A DNA stretch of 64,000 nucleotides from CAWHNT01 sp963830775 (GCA_963830775.1 CAWHNT010000024.1:124001-188000); one strand, 5' to 3'; positions 37,869-47,558 are shown, counted from the stretch's first letter. The notes: generated by a model not told the origin, from the letters alone. Numbers and translations are program-made.

Positions 37869-38816
37869 CTACCCCAGAGCCACAGGCGTGAGCAGCGGCT
37901 TGCCCGCGAAATGGGCGGCGAGGTTGTCGACCACGAGCTGGGCCATGGCGTCGCGGGTCTCGACCGTGGCGCTGGCCGCATGCGGCTGGAGGACGACGTT
38001 GTCGAGCGGGAAGAGGGCTTCCGGGACATTCGGCTCGTCGGCGAAGACGTCGAGGCCGGCGCCGGCGATCTTGCGGCTCGCGAGGGCCTCGACCAGCGCC
38101 TCCTCGTCGACGACCGAGCCGCGGGCGATGTTGACGAGGTAGCCTTCGGGGCCGAGGGCGGCCAGGACCTCGGCATTGACGAGCTTGCGGGTACCGGCAC
38201 CGCCCGGCGTGCAGAGCATGAGCACGTCGCTCTCGCGGGCGAGGCTCACCGGGTCGGCATGGTAGGCGTAGGCCACGTCGTCCTGCCTGGTGCGGCTGTG
38301 ATAGGCGACGGGCATGCCCAGCACCTCGGCCCGACGGGCCACGGCCTTGCCGATGCGGCCGAAGCCGATGATGCCGAGGCGGCGGCCGCGTGGGGTGGCG
38401 CTGAGCGGCATCGAGCCTTCGCGCACCCAGCGCCCCTCGCGCACCCAGCGGTCGCCCTGGACGATACGCCGGAGGACGCACAGCATGAGGGCGAGGCCCA
38501 TATCGGCCACCTCCTCCGTCAGCACGTCGGGCGTGTTGGTGATCGGGATGTTGCGGCGCTTGCAGGCCTCGCGGTCGGTGGCGTCGACGCCGACGCCGAA
38601 GGTGGCCACGATCTCCAGCTTCGGCATCGCCTCGATCATCTGAGCCGTGGGGCCGCGCTCGCCGCTGGCGACGACGGCACGGATGCTGGGAGCGACCTCG
38701 GCAAAGAGCTCGTCGGGGTTCTCGGCCCGCCACAGATGGTGCACCTGGTAGGCCTGCTCGAGCTCGGCCATCGCCTTCGGCCGGTTCGGCCACACCACCA
38801 GCACGTCGGGCTTCAT
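37869..38816 (-). CDS. D-2-hydroxyacid dehydrogenase (GyaR/GhrB-like)
   Basis: The 315-residue NAD(P) enzyme has LEIVATFGVGVDATDREACK, the Rossmann motif RRLGIIGFGRIGKAVARRAE, LGPEGYLVNIARGSVVDEEA, AGLDVFADEPNVPEALFPLD and NVVLQPHAASATVETRDAM with the catalytic His. It reduces 2-keto acids such as glyoxylate or hydroxypyruvate. It is not a close copy of the enzyme at 33.9 kb; the two belong to different branches. The start is the ATG at 38816. It is convergent with the permease with a 16-base gap. Confidence 0.92.
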   Translation of the reverse strand: MKPDVLVVWPNRPKAMAELEQAYQVHHLWRAENPDELFAEVAPSIRAVVASGERGPTAQMIEAMPKLEIVATFGVGVDATDREACKRRNIPITNTPDVLTEEVADMGLALMLCVLRRIVQGDRWVREGRWVREGSMPLSATPRGRRLGIIGFGRIGKAVARRAEVLGMPVAYHSRTRQDDVAYAYHADPVSLARESDVLMLCTPGGAGTRKLVNAEVLAALGPEGYLVNIARGSVVDEEALVEALASRKIAGAGLDVFADEPNVPEALFPLDNVVLQPHAASATVETRDAMAQLVVDNLAAHFAGKPLLTPVALG

Positions 38817-39289
38817 CCTCGCCTCCCTGCATCCGCCTGCGGGACCGTCATGACGTGGCCGGGCCCGACCATCAAGATGCGGTGCGTTCAGTTCACCCGG
38901 GCCGCCTGGACGCGACGGTTCAGCGAACGGCCGGCATCCGTGGCGTTGTCCGCGATCGGCTCGCTCGAACCGCGTCCCTCCGCCTCCAGTCGCTCGGCAC
39001 CAACCCCATTCGCCACCAGCCATTGCCGCACGCTCTCCGCGCGGCGCCGGGACAAAGGAAGATTGATGGCCGAGGTCCCGGTGCTGTCGGTGTGGCCGAT
39101 GAGGCGCAGCCGCAACCCTGGATCGGCGGCCAGCGCATCGCGCACCTGGGTCAGCACCGGGGCAGCCGAGATGTCGAGGTCGGCCGAGCTGGTGCGGAAC
39201 GTCACGTAGAGCTGGACCTGCCCCGTCCGCTGCAGGCTTTCCGCCACCGGCGCCTGCACCGGTGCAGTCGCCTTGGCAGCCTTCGGATC

Positions 39290-40218
39290 GCCCTCGAACC
39301 GATAGCTTGCCTCGTAGGTGGCGAAGTTGGAGCTCCGCACGCCGTTGCGCGTCGTGCCCGGGTAGCGCACCTGCCCCGGCAGCATCCGCACCGACACCGT
39401 GCCACCGGTCTGGGCAATCATCCCGGCATGCACCGCGGCACGGCATGTGGCGCTGTCCGCCGTGTAGGTGTCGGTGCCCCAGACCGAGCCATTGAGCGTC
39501 GTCTCGCCCGGGCAGAGGCAGCTCACCACCTCCTCGCTGCCCGCATAGGCGCTCATGTTGTCCGGGCATTGGCTCGGGCCCGCCGCCTGCGCCGTTGCCG
39601 GCGTGGCCCTTGCCTCGCCCTGGAAGCGGTAGCTCGCCTCATAGCTGCCGAAATTGGAGCTCGACACGCCGTTCCGCGTCGTGCCGGGATAGCGCTCGTG
39701 CCCAGGCAACATCTCAATCGTGACGGTGCCGCCCTGCCGGCCCACCCTCCCCGCGTGCAGCGCGGCGCGGCAGGTGCCGCTGTCGGCAGTGTAGGTGTCG
39801 GTGCCCCAGACCGAGCCTGCCCCGACCTGTGCTGCGGGGCAGGTGCAGGTCACCACCTCGCTGCTACCGGCATAGGCGCTCATGTTGTCCGGGCACTGCC
39901 CGGATGCCGCTGCCGACGGCTGCCCGGTGGTGGCGGCTACCGCCGGCGCATTGCCCTGGAAACGGTAGCTCGCCGGATAGCTGTCGTAGTTCGAGCTCGA
40001 CACCCCGTTCCGTGTCGTGCCCGGGTAGCGCTCCCGTCCCGGCAGCATCTCGACGGTTACAGTGCCGCCCTGGCGGCCCACCATCCCGGCATGCAGCGCG
40101 GCGCGGCAGGTGGCGCTGTCTGCGGTGTAGGTATCGGTACCCCAGACCGAGCCTGCCCCGACCTGTGCCGCGGGGCAGGTGCAGGTCACCACCTCGCTGC
40201 TGTCAGCGTAGGCGCCCA
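39290..40218 (-). repeat. Tandem LCCL-coding repeats (336-bp unit)
   Basis: Three tandem copies lie within the LCCL-OmpA gene. The first two are very alike at the DNA level: AGGTGCAGGTCACCACCTCG occurs at 39841 and again at 40177, a spacing of 336 bases or 112 codons. The third copy, nearest the OmpA domain (39290-39565), is more diverged, with CLCPGETTLNG in place of CTCPAAQVGAG. The pattern suggests a recent duplication of the outer unit. Confidence 0.75.
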
Positions 40219-40228
40219 TGGTATCCGG

Positions 40229-41475
40229 CAGGGCTGTTCGGTTCTGGGCATGAGTGGTCTGTGAGGGCGAGGTTTGCGGCTGCGAGACCGTCGGCGCGCC
40301 TGGGCCGTTGAGGGCCAAAGCCCTCGCACCGGAGGCCGCCATGGTGCCGTTCGCCGGCCTGCTCGCCGCCCTGGAACAGATCCCCGATCCGCGCCGCCGC
40401 CAAGGACAGCGTTACGGCCTTGCCCCCTTGCTGCTGTTTGCGGTGCTGGCCGTCCTGGCCGGCGCCACCTCCTACCGCCGCATCCGCCTGTTCATCGGCG
40501 TGCATCGCGAGCGGCTGAACGTGACCTTCGGCGCCCGCTTCCGCCGCGCCCCAGCGGTCAACACGTTGCGCGCCCTCTTGCACGCGCTCGACCCGGCCGC
40601 GATCGAGGCCGCCTTCCGCCGCCACGCCCAGCATCTTGGTGACGTCACCACCGCGCCGGGGCGGCGGGTCATCGCGCTGGACGGCAAGACACTGCGGGGC
40701 AGCTTCGACCATCTCGACGACCAGGCCGCGGCGCAGGTGCTCAGCGCCTTCGCCAGCGAGGCGGCGCTCATCCTGGCCCATCAGGAGATCGCCGAAGGCG
40801 ACGAGGTCGCGGCGGCCCAGGCGCTGATCGAGCAGCTGGGCCTGAGGGGCGTCCTGTTCACCGCCGACGCCCTGCACTGCCAAAAAAACGTTCGCCTGCG
40901 CGACCGCCACCGGCAACGCCCTGCTGGTGCGACTCAAGCCCAACCAGCCCGGCCTGCATGAGGCCGTGGCGCGACTGTGCGCCGAGCGGGACCCGGTCGA
41001 CGGGCACGAGACGGCGGACCGCGGTCGGCACGGCCGTCAGGAGCACCGGCGCGTCGAGGTCTTCGCGGTCGCGGATCAGCTTCCACCCGAATGGCAGGGG
41101 ACGATCGCCTGTGCGGCCCGCGTCTCACGCCTGAGCTGGTGCAAGGACACCCGCACCGGCCTGTGGCGCCCCCGGCGCGAGGTCGCCTACTACGTCAGCC
41201 AGGTCCGGCTGGACGCCGAGGACTTCGGGTGGGCGGTCCGGGCGCACTGGGGGATCGAGAACCGCGACCACCACGTGCGCGATCGCATCCTGCGCGAGGA
41301 CGACAGCCGCATCCGGCGCCAGCCCGGTATCTTCGCCCGCCTGCGCTCGTTCGCGCTCAACATCCTGCGCGCCAACGGCGTCGGCAACGTGAGCGAGGCC
41401 ATCTACACCAACGCTCTCAGCCTCGACCGTCTCCTTGCCCATGGCCTGCCAAAATCACAGAACTGAACAGCCCTG
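40229..41475 (+). mobile_element. ISAs1-family insertion sequence with 10-bp target duplication
   Basis: The 1247-bp element has inverted ends CAGGGCTGTTCGGTTCTG (left) and, reading inward from the right, CAGGGCTGTTCAGTTCTG. It is flanked by the direct repeat TGGTATCCGG at 40219-40228 and 41476-41485. Deleting the element and one repeat rejoins the host gene in frame. The near-identical ends and perfect duplication indicate a recent insertion. Confidence 0.92.
40341..41466 (+). CDS. ISAs1-family transposase, one frameshift at an A7 run
   Basis: The N-terminal part (VPFAGLLAALEQIPDPRRRQ, QRYGLAPLLLFAVLAVLAGA, RRVIALDGKTLRGSFDHLDD) and the C-terminal part (LVRLKPNQPGLHEAVARLCA, EVAYYVSQVRLDAEDFGWAV, RAHWGIENRDHHVRDRILRE) match ISAs1 DDE transposases. 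They are in different frames that meet at CAAAAAAAC near 40880. Removing one A gives the expected HCQKTFACATATGNALLVRL. The shift needed is +1, which does not fit classical -1 programmed slippage, so an indel is more likely. Its state decides whether the element can still move. Confidence 0.88.
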
Positions 41476-41708
41476 TGGTATCCGGGCACTGGCTCGGGGC
41501 AGTCGCGGCTTCTGGCTCACCGGCTACCTGGGCTGTGGCGGGCACCGCGAGCAGCAACAACACCAGCGTTATTGCCGTCCTGATCATGGCAGCGTCCTCC
41601 CCGACATGACGGGGCTGGACTATAGCACCGCTGGCAGGGACCGGGACAATCCGGACCCGATCACGGCCCGTCTGTTCGATCGACGTCAAACAAGTCGATG
41701 ACTGCTAG

Positions 41709-42547
41709 GGCCTGTTAGCGTCTGAACGCGAGGCCGAGGTGGGCGTTCTTCCGACTTTGAGGAGGACGCGATGGGTCTGACGGACGAGCAGTGGGAGGTG
41801 CTGGCGCCGCTGATCGAGGCTTGTCGGCCGGCGGCCAAGGTTCCGCCTCGGCACCTGCGGCGGACGATCAGCGCGATCATCTGGCGCCACGACAACGGGG
41901 CGAAATGGCGCTCCCTGCCCGAAGCGCTGGGACCCTGGTGGATGGCAGCCCAGACCTTCATCCGCTGGTCGCGGCTGGGCGTGTGGGAGCGCCTGCTGTC
42001 GCTGGTTCAGGAGAGGGGCATCTCGCTGGGGATGACCTTTCTCGACGGCACCTCGATCCGAGCCGACGAGAAGGCGGCAGGGGCTGCCAAAGAGGAGACC
42101 GCGGCAGGACGGGACGCGCGTGAGGCGCTTGGCGCTCACGTGGTGGCTATGGCACCGAAGGCCTGCGTGATCGCCGACGGCAAAGGACGCGCCATCGCCT
42201 TCCGCCTCGCGCCGGGCCAGGCGCATGAACTGCCGCACGCCGTGCCGCTGCTCGACAGCCTGCCCCGGGCGCCCAAGTGGGTCGTGGGCGACCGCGGCTA
42301 CGCCAGCCACGCCTTTCGGCAGCAATCCTGGGACCTGGGCGCGCGGCCCGCGATCCCGCCCAAGCGCAACGAAGCGCTGGTGGCCTGCCCCGACTACATC
42401 TACAGCAACAGGAACCTCGTCGAGCGCCTCTGGGCCAGACTCAAGGAGTGGCGCGCCGTCGCCACCCGCTACGAGAAGACCGCCTGCTCCTTCATGGGCG
42501 TGCTCTGCATGGCCGCCGCCATGGACTGGCTCAAGAGCTAACAGAGC
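41709..42547 (+). mobile_element. IS5-family insertion sequence with CTAG target duplication
   Basis: The 839-bp element has ends GGCCTGTTAGC (left) and GCTCTGTTAGC (right, read inward), flanked by CTAG at 41705-41708 and 42548-42551. CTAR is the usual IS5 target. The right-hand CTAG contains the stop codon of the leftward lipoprotein gene. The element lies 120 bases upstream of the LCCL-OmpA start and is intact. Confidence 0.85.
41771..42541 (+). CDS. IS5-family transposase
   Basis: A 256-residue DDE transposase in one intact frame. The N-terminal part is LTDEQWEVLAPLIEACRPAA and RHLRRTISAIIWRHDNGAKW. The catalytic residues are visible in MTFLDGTSIRADEKAAG (Asp), KWVVGDRGYASHAFRQQ (Asp) and NRNLVERLWARLKEWRAVAT (Glu). 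Many relatives are made from two frames; this one is not. The ATG follows GAGGAGGACGCG. It is the only intact transposase in the window. Confidence 0.93.
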   Translation: MGLTDEQWEVLAPLIEACRPAAKVPPRHLRRTISAIIWRHDNGAKWRSLPEALGPWWMAAQTFIRWSRLGVWERLLSLVQERGISLGMTFLDGTSIRADEKAAGAAKEETAAGRDAREALGAHVVAMAPKACVIADGKGRAIAFRLAPGQAHELPHAVPLLDSLPRAPKWVVGDRGYASHAFRQQSWDLGARPAIPPKRNEALVACPDYIYSNRNLVERLWARLKEWRAVATRYEKTACSFMGVLCMAAAMDWLKS

Positions 42548-42853
42548 CTAGCCCGACGGGCGCAGCCAGTAGGGGCCACCGCAGTTCTCGGCCGTGCTCG
42601 CCTGGAGTTCCTGGCGTTCCCACTCGCGCTGGGGACGGTCGCTGAGCGCCAGGCCGGCCGAGGTCGGGGTTGCGAGGAGGACGGTGGCGACGCAGGAAGT
42701 GGCCTTGGCGAGGGCGAAGAAGGGCGTCCCGACGATGGCGAGGGTGGTGCCGCCGTCATAGACCTCGGCCGAGACCGGCTGCGAGGGGTCGCTCGGCGCC
42801 CTGGCACAGCCGGCAAGTGCCAGGGTCAGGGCCGCTGCAACTCGGAGTTTCAT
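42548..42853 (-). CDS. Small lipoprotein of unknown function
   Basis: The 101-residue protein begins MKLRVAAALTLALAGCARAP with lipobox LAGC. The rest (SQPVSAEVYDGGTTLAIVGT, PFFALAKATSCVATVLLATP, ENCGGPYWLRPSG) has a hydrophobic central stretch and three further Cys. No family is recognised. Its TAG stop lies in the CTAG target duplicated by the IS5 element, so the insertion left the protein whole. The start overlaps the RibD-like stop by four bases, so they form one transcript. Confidence 0.75.
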   Translation of the reverse strand: MKLRVAAALTLALAGCARAPSDPSQPVSAEVYDGGTTLAIVGTPFFALAKATSCVATVLLATPTSAGLALSDRPQREWERQELQASTAENCGGPYWLRPSG

Positions 42854-43848
42854 GGCACGACCTCTTCACCGTTCGATGGGCGAAGGTCTAGCCCATCTGC
42901 CGACTGGGTGGCCAGAGGGTTGGGAGCGTGCCGGAGGTGCAGGTCGAACAGCACGTCCTCGGCCAGAAGGTAGCGCCGGCAAAGCGGGCGGAGTGCCGAG
43001 GCCAGGCGCTCGACGGGGGGCAGGCTGACGGCCGTGCGGCCGGCCCCGAGGATGACTGGGGCCACCAGGAGCTGGAGGCGGTCGAGGCGGTCGGCGGCGA
43101 GGAAGCGGCTGACGGTGTTGCCGCCGCCCTCGATCAGGATCCGGGAGAGGCCGCGCTCGCGCAAGGCAGCAAGGATGCGCGCCGGCTCGATGCTCGCCCC
43201 GCACTCGCCCAGCGGTACCACGCGCGCGTGCTCGGCCAGACGGTGCTCCGGGCCGCTGCCGGGGCGGAGCACGAGGGTAGGGGCGGCATCGTCGCGCAGG
43301 AGCGGGCTGTTCGCCGGCAGGCGGCCGCGCGGGTCGATGACGACACGCACGGCGTTGGGGCCCTCGACATGGCGGGTGGTCAGCCGTGGATGATCCAGGG
43401 CCGCGGTGCTGGCGCCGATCATCACGGCGTCGCTCAGCGCCCGCAGCCGGTGCAGATGGGCGAGGCCGGCGCTGCCGTTGATGTAGCGCGATTCGCCGTC
43501 ATGGGTGGCGATGTAGCCGTCGAGCGTCTGGCCCAGCACGCCGCAGACATGGCCCATCTCGCGCGGCACCAGCGCCAGCGCCAGGAACTGCTCCAGCAGC
43601 CGGCACGCACCTTCGTCGAAGCGCTCGTGTCCGGATGTCAGGCAGCCCGCGGACCGATCGACCAGGACCGTGCCGGCGCCGTTGGCACCGCGCACGACCG
43701 TGTCCCGGAGAATGGTGAAGGGCAGCTCACCGCCTGTGATCCCGGCGTCGACCGCCGATCGGGCGGCCAGGATCAGCCGCCAGGCCTGTGCCTCGCCAAG
43801 TCTCGCCGCACCGTGAACCGGGTCCCCGGCAGCCATCGCCATCGGCAC
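42850..43848 (-). CDS. RibD C-terminal (dihydrofolate reductase-like) family protein
   Basis: The 332-residue protein has an N-terminal ~100-residue extension (EAQAWRLILAARSAVDAGIT) of unknown role and then a RibD_C domain: HVCGVLGQTLDGYIATHDGE, LHRLRALSDAVMIGASTAAL, PRLTTRHVEGPNAVRVVIDP and LSRILIEGGGNTVSRFLAAD. The domain reduces pyrimidine-type riboflavin intermediates in RibD and related substrates in other members. The deaminase domain of true RibD is absent, so it is not the classical bifunctional enzyme. A ribA gene lies 6 kb away, not in the same operon. The frame is intact. Confidence 0.87.
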   Translation of the reverse strand: MPMAMAAGDPVHGAARLGEAQAWRLILAARSAVDAGITGGELPFTILRDTVVRGANGAGTVLVDRSAGCLTSGHERFDEGACRLLEQFLALALVPREMGHVCGVLGQTLDGYIATHDGESRYINGSAGLAHLHRLRALSDAVMIGASTAALDHPRLTTRHVEGPNAVRVVIDPRGRLPANSPLLRDDAAPTLVLRPGSGPEHRLAEHARVVPLGECGASIEPARILAALRERGLSRILIEGGGNTVSRFLAADRLDRLQLLVAPVILGAGRTAVSLPPVERLASALRPLCRRYLLAEDVLFDLHLRHAPNPLATQSADGLDLRPSNGEEVVP

Positions 43849-43946
43849 TCGCTTTCCTCACCGCCGTGCCTCATACGGCCAGCACGGGTCCGCGGCTCAG
43901 TCTCGCGCGGCCTCGGGCTTAATTGCGGATCACGACGACGGCAACC

Positions 43947-45131
43947 ATGTCAGCCCCAGCAGCCACCGGCGCGCGGGACGCGCGGCTCGATTTCTTCCGC
44001 GGCCTCGCCATGCTGATCATCTATGTGGCGCACACGCCGCGAAACGACTGGATCTTGTGGATTCCCGCGCGTTTCGGGCCCAGCGATGCCGCCGAGATGT
44101 TCGTGTTCTGCTCGGGCTTCGCCTCGGCACTCGCCTTCGGCGGCTCGTTCCGGCGCCACGGGTTCGGGGTCGGCTGCCTCAGGATCGTCAACCGCTGCTG
44201 GCAGATCTACTGGTGCCAGTTCTGCCTCGTGCTCGCGACCACGGCGCTCCTCTACGCCGCCACGACGCATCTCGGCACGCGCGACTACCTGTTCGAGCTG
44301 AACATCCAGCCGCTCCTGCGCGAGCCCGGCGAGGCGCTGGTTGGCCTGCTCACGCTGAGCTACGTGCCGAACTATTTCGACATCCTGCCGATGTACATCG
44401 CGGTGCTGGCGCTGATGCCGGCGGTGATGCTGCTGGCGAGGGTCGACCTGCGGCTGGTAGCCGGCTTCATGGCGGCCCTATGGCTCCTGGCCTTCGTCAC
44501 GCATGCGGGCCCGCCCGCGGAATGGTGGTCGGACCGGAGGTGGTTCTTCAATCCCCTGAGCTGGCAGCTCCTGTTCTATACCGGCTTCGCCTTCGCCAGC
44601 GGCTGGCTGCCGCCGCCTCCAGCCGACAGGCGGCTCACGATCGGGGCGATCGCGTTCGTCGTGGCCTGCGTGCCGGTGACCTTCTGGTGGCTGATCCAGC
44701 ATTATGCTGTCCTGCATGCCGCCTTCGAGGCGCTGGCACCTTGGACGGACAAGACGTATTTCGGCCCGCTGCGCTATCTGCACTTCCTGGCGCTGGCCTA
44801 TCTCGCCCTGCGGGTGGTCGATGCCCAGCCGCGCCTGCTGACGGGTTCGGTCTCCGCGCACATCATCAAGGTCGGCCAGCAGGCGCTGCCTGTGTTCCTC
44901 AGCAGCATCCTGCTGGCCCAGGCGGTCGGGATCGTGCTGGACCTTGTCGGGCGAACCCAGCTCAGCATGGCGGCAGGCAATCTCGGCGGCATGGCAGTCC
45001 TGATCGGGATCGCGCACCTCGTGAGCTACGTGAAGTCGCAGCCCTGGCGCCGGCGGGCTGCCGCGGCTGCTATGGCGCCAGCTCCTCCACCTGGGGCCCA
45101 TCCGGCGTGGGCGGCACCTCGGTCGCCGTGA
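43947..45131 (+). CDS. opgC: OpgC-family membrane acyltransferase-like protein
   Basis: The start is ATG at 43947 (MSAPAATGARDARLDFFRGL). The 394-residue protein has about ten hydrophobic segments. RDARLDFFRGLAMLIIYVAH, RFGPSDAAEMFVFCSGFASA and LTLSYVPNYFDILPMYIAVL are hallmarks of OpgC, which succinylates osmoregulated periplasmic glucans. OpgH is encoded 2.5 kb away, which supports a role in OPG modification. The 3' end overlaps the convergent YcaQ-like gene by 62 bases. The frame is intact. Confidence 0.9.
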   Translation: MSAPAATGARDARLDFFRGLAMLIIYVAHTPRNDWILWIPARFGPSDAAEMFVFCSGFASALAFGGSFRRHGFGVGCLRIVNRCWQIYWCQFCLVLATTALLYAATTHLGTRDYLFELNIQPLLREPGEALVGLLTLSYVPNYFDILPMYIAVLALMPAVMLLARVDLRLVAGFMAALWLLAFVTHAGPPAEWWSDRRWFFNPLSWQLLFYTGFAFASGWLPPPPADRRLTIGAIAFVVACVPVTFWWLIQHYAVLHAAFEALAPWTDKTYFGPLRYLHFLALAYLALRVVDAQPRLLTGSVSAHIIKVGQQALPVFLSSILLAQAVGIVLDLVGRTQLSMAAGNLGGMAVLIGIAHLVSYVKSQPWRRRAAAAAMAPAPPPGAHPAWAAPRSP

Positions 45132-46351
45132 GCCGGATGCCGTCGACACTGCCGGCCTCGGCACGCAGGCTGGGGGCGAGATCGCCGCGGTCGGCAACGG
45201 CAACCTCTTCCAGGCCGAGCCAGGAGGCCATCAGACGCAGCTCGGCCGCCAGTGCCGCGGCCGCCGTCGCGTGGTCGATGCCGGGCTCGGCATGGGAGGC
45301 GAGCACGGAGAGGCGCCTGATCGCGCGGTCGGCGCGGAGGTCGACCCTGGCCACGAGCCGGTCGCCCAGGAGGAACGGCAGGACGTAGTAGCCGTGCGTC
45401 CGCTTGTGCGCCGGGGTGTAGATCTCGAGCCGGAAGCGGAAGCCGAACAGGCGCTCGGTGCGGGCCCGCTCCCAGACCAGCGCGTCGAACGGGGAGAGGA
45501 GTGCCCTCCCCTCCGCCCGTCGTGGGACGATGCTGCCTTGCAGGACGTAGGCGGGCTTGCCCCAGCCCTGCACCTCGACCGGCACGAGCTCGCCCGCCTC
45601 GACCAGCTCGGCCAAGCCGGGCACGGGCGTCGGCCACGTCGAGACGGTAATAGTCGCGCAAGTCGCGCTCGGTGGCGACGCCCAGCGCCCGGGCGGCGAT
45701 GCGCAGGAGCTGGCGCTGGGCGTCCTCCGGTGCCGGCGTCGGCAGGGCCAGGAGGTCGAGCGGGAAGACGCGCTCGGGCAGGTCGTAGACGCGCTCGAAG
45801 GTGCGGCGGGAGTGCGTGGTGACCTGCCCCGACCAGAACAGGTACTCGAGCGCCGCCTTGCCGTCGCTCCAGCCCCACCAGGGACCCTTGCTCCGTCCGC
45901 CGTCGGTGAGCTCGGAGGCACTGATGGGTCCGCGCTCGCGTACCTCGTCGAGGGCAGCCCGGACGAACTCCGGCCGCTCTCGGGCAAGCCTGCTCAGGCC
46001 GCCCCAGACGTCGATGCCGGCGGCAGCCCGCTCCATGCGCCAGCGCAGCAGCGGCTGCTGGGCCAGCGGCAGGAGCGAGGCTTCGTGACCCCAGTACTCG
46101 AACAGCACACGACCGCGCCGCGCATAAGCCAGCCGGTCGAGCAGGTCGCGCTGGTAGGGGCCAAGCCGCGAGAAGAGCGGCAGGTAGTGCGAGCGGACGA
46201 GGATGTTGACCGAGTCGATCTGGAGCAGGCCCAGCCGCTCGATCGTGCGGCGCACATGACCGGCATCGGGCGGGCGGCCCGGCCGTGGCTGGGTGAAGCC
46301 CTGGGCCGCCAGCGCCAGACGCCGGGCGGCACCTGCGGTGAGCCTCTCCAC
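45070..46351 (-). CDS. YcaQ-like winged-helix DNA glycosylase family protein (HTH_42), one frameshift
   Basis: The N-terminal part (VERLTAGAARRLALAAQGFT, HVRRTIERLGLLQIDSVNIL, VRSHYLPLFSRLGPYQRDLL, FEYWGHEASLLPLAQQPLLR) and the C-terminal part (LLSPFDALVWERARTERLFG, FRFRLEIYTPAHKRTHGYYV, LPFLLGDRLVARVDLRADR) belong to the YcaQ/AlkX family, whose E. coli member unhooks interstrand DNA crosslinks. The frame changes near 45620. Start GTG at 46351 is an estimate, as the frame is open further upstream without similarity. The gene is solitary. Function in crosslink repair is by family only. Confidence 0.85.
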
Positions 46352-46934
46352 CTTCAAGGCCGGCTTGCGGCCACTGAAGTCGTGCGCGTTGCTGCCGTGG
46401 CGAGCATGCGCGCCCAATCGCCATGAGCAGCGATCGCGGGCATCCCCAAAGGTTTGGATGCCCTCGTCAGGGTCAAAAGCAACGGCATGATGAGCCACGG
46501 CTCCGCATCTAGGATCGCGGCGGCCGGTACCGACACACCACATCCCGAATGCCACAGCCGTGACGGCGAACCAAGCCGCGCCTGCCCATGCTTTTGCGAT
46601 GGATCAAGGTCGAGCCTGGTCACGAGCCTACAATGCGGTCTGGCGATAGCCGGAGATGCAACGGGGAGGCATCGCTGCCACCCGGGCAGTCCCAGTTGGT
46701 TCTGTCCTGAAAGGAAGCGACATGGCCCTCTTGCAGAATGCTGACAGGAACGGCCACCGGACGGGCACATCCCAGGTGCCGAGCGGCTCGTATGCGCCCT
46801 CCGTTCTCGTCAGATGGATCGGCCTGCACCTGACCTGGATCGGGGTGAAGACGGCACCATCAGTGACTTGGTGGCGTCCGGCTGTGGCTGGTGGCGGGCT
46901 TGAGACGGGGCTCCTGCCAGCACTCGTTCCACGG
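46352..46934. other. Intergenic region between YcaQ-like gene and mlaC-like gene
   Basis: About 580 bases with no gene I can support. It contains an ATG at 46722 with a good ribosome site (AAAGGAAG), in frame with the mlaC-like gene, giving a possible ~70-residue N-terminal extension (MALLQNADRNGHRTGTSQVP...). That extension would place the signal peptide internally, so it is not adopted. No repeat, RNA gene or clear promoter is visible. Confidence 0.4.
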
Positions 46935-47558
46935 GTGCGCCAGCCAAGAATTCGCGAACTTTGCCGGCCATGCCTGTGGGTTGGCGTGTGCTTGACGGTT
47001 CTACTCCCTACGGCAGCAAGCGGTCGCGAGGTGCCAGAGGCGGAGCGCTTCGTCCACACCGTCGAGCAGCAGGTCGTCGAGGTTTTGAAGAGGACAGGCG
47101 CGGATGAGCCGCAGCGCATCCGCGAAATCGCCGGCATCATGGAAGTTGCGGTCGACCTTGAGACCATCGGCCGGGTCGTTCTGGGCCGCCAGTGGCTCCG
47201 CGCCAGCGATCACCAGCGCCATGATTTTGTCGTCCTCTTCCGTGCCCATACGTTGGCCACGCTCGCGCGGCGCTTCGCCTCCTACTCCGGCACCGAGCAG
47301 TTCGTGGTGACCGGGAGCCGGGCGGTCGGCGCAGACGACATCATGGTCAGCACACAAATTCTCTACGTGAACTACCCGCCGCTCAATGTCGGCTGGAGAG
47401 TTCGCAACGGGCAGCAGAGGCTGAGGATCGTCGACGTCGTCGTGGAGGAGATCAGCTTCGTCGTCACCAACCGCGCGGAGTTCGCCTCGATCGTCGAGCG
47501 CCGGGGGATGGACGGACTTCTACAGGACCTGCGCGCGCGAGCACCCGAGCCCAGATGA
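46935..47558 (+). CDS. MlaC/Ttg2D-family phospholipid-binding periplasmic protein
   Basis: The mature region (EAERFVHTVEQQVVEVLKRT, EIAGIMEVAVDLETIGRVVL, GRQWLRASDHQRHDFVVLFR, WRVRNGQQRLRIVDVVVEEI) matches MlaC, which shuttles phospholipids between the outer-membrane lipoprotein and the inner-membrane ABC complex. GTG at 46935 gives a short signal peptide (RELCRPCLWVGVCLTVLLPT, AAS) and ~207 residues, normal for the family. An ATG at 46722 is the alternative. No mlaB, D, E, F or A genes are nearby, so this is a stand-alone copy. It is convergent with opgH. Confidence 0.8.
   Translation: MRQPRIRELCRPCLWVGVCLTVLLPTAASGREVPEAERFVHTVEQQVVEVLKRTGADEPQRIREIAGIMEVAVDLETIGRVVLGRQWLRASDHQRHDFVVLFRAHTLATLARRFASYSGTEQFVVTGSRAVGADDIMVSTQILYVNYPPLNVGWRVRNGQQRLRIVDVVVEEISFVVTNRAEFASIVERRGMDGLLQDLRARAPEPR

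Larger units (their letters stand above)
38888..41587 (-). pseudogene. Three-LCCL-repeat OmpA-family outer-surface protein, split by an ISAs1-type element
   Basis: The gene starts at 41587 with MIRTAITLVLLLLAVPATAQ (signal peptide), is interrupted by the element at 40229-41475, and continues to 38888. Removing the element and one 10-base duplicate gives PSQCPDTMGAYADSSEVVTC in a single open frame. Three LCCL-like repeats follow (each GSVWGTDTYTADS.TCRAA, then a RYPGTTRNGV.SSN segment), then an OmpA_C domain (LRLRLIGHTDSTGTSAINLP, LSRRRAESVRQWLVANGVGA, GRSLNRRVQ) that binds peptidoglycan. An LCCL-OmpA arrangement suggests a wall-anchored surface binding protein. As drawn, the gene cannot make the full protein. 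Otherwise it carries no frameshift. Confidence 0.88.

Noticed and set aside
40878..40890. A7 run in the ISAs1 transposase as a programmed frameshift site
   Set aside because: The second frame is +1 relative to the first, whereas A7 slippage in insertion sequences is normally -1. One base less restores the normal single-frame protein.
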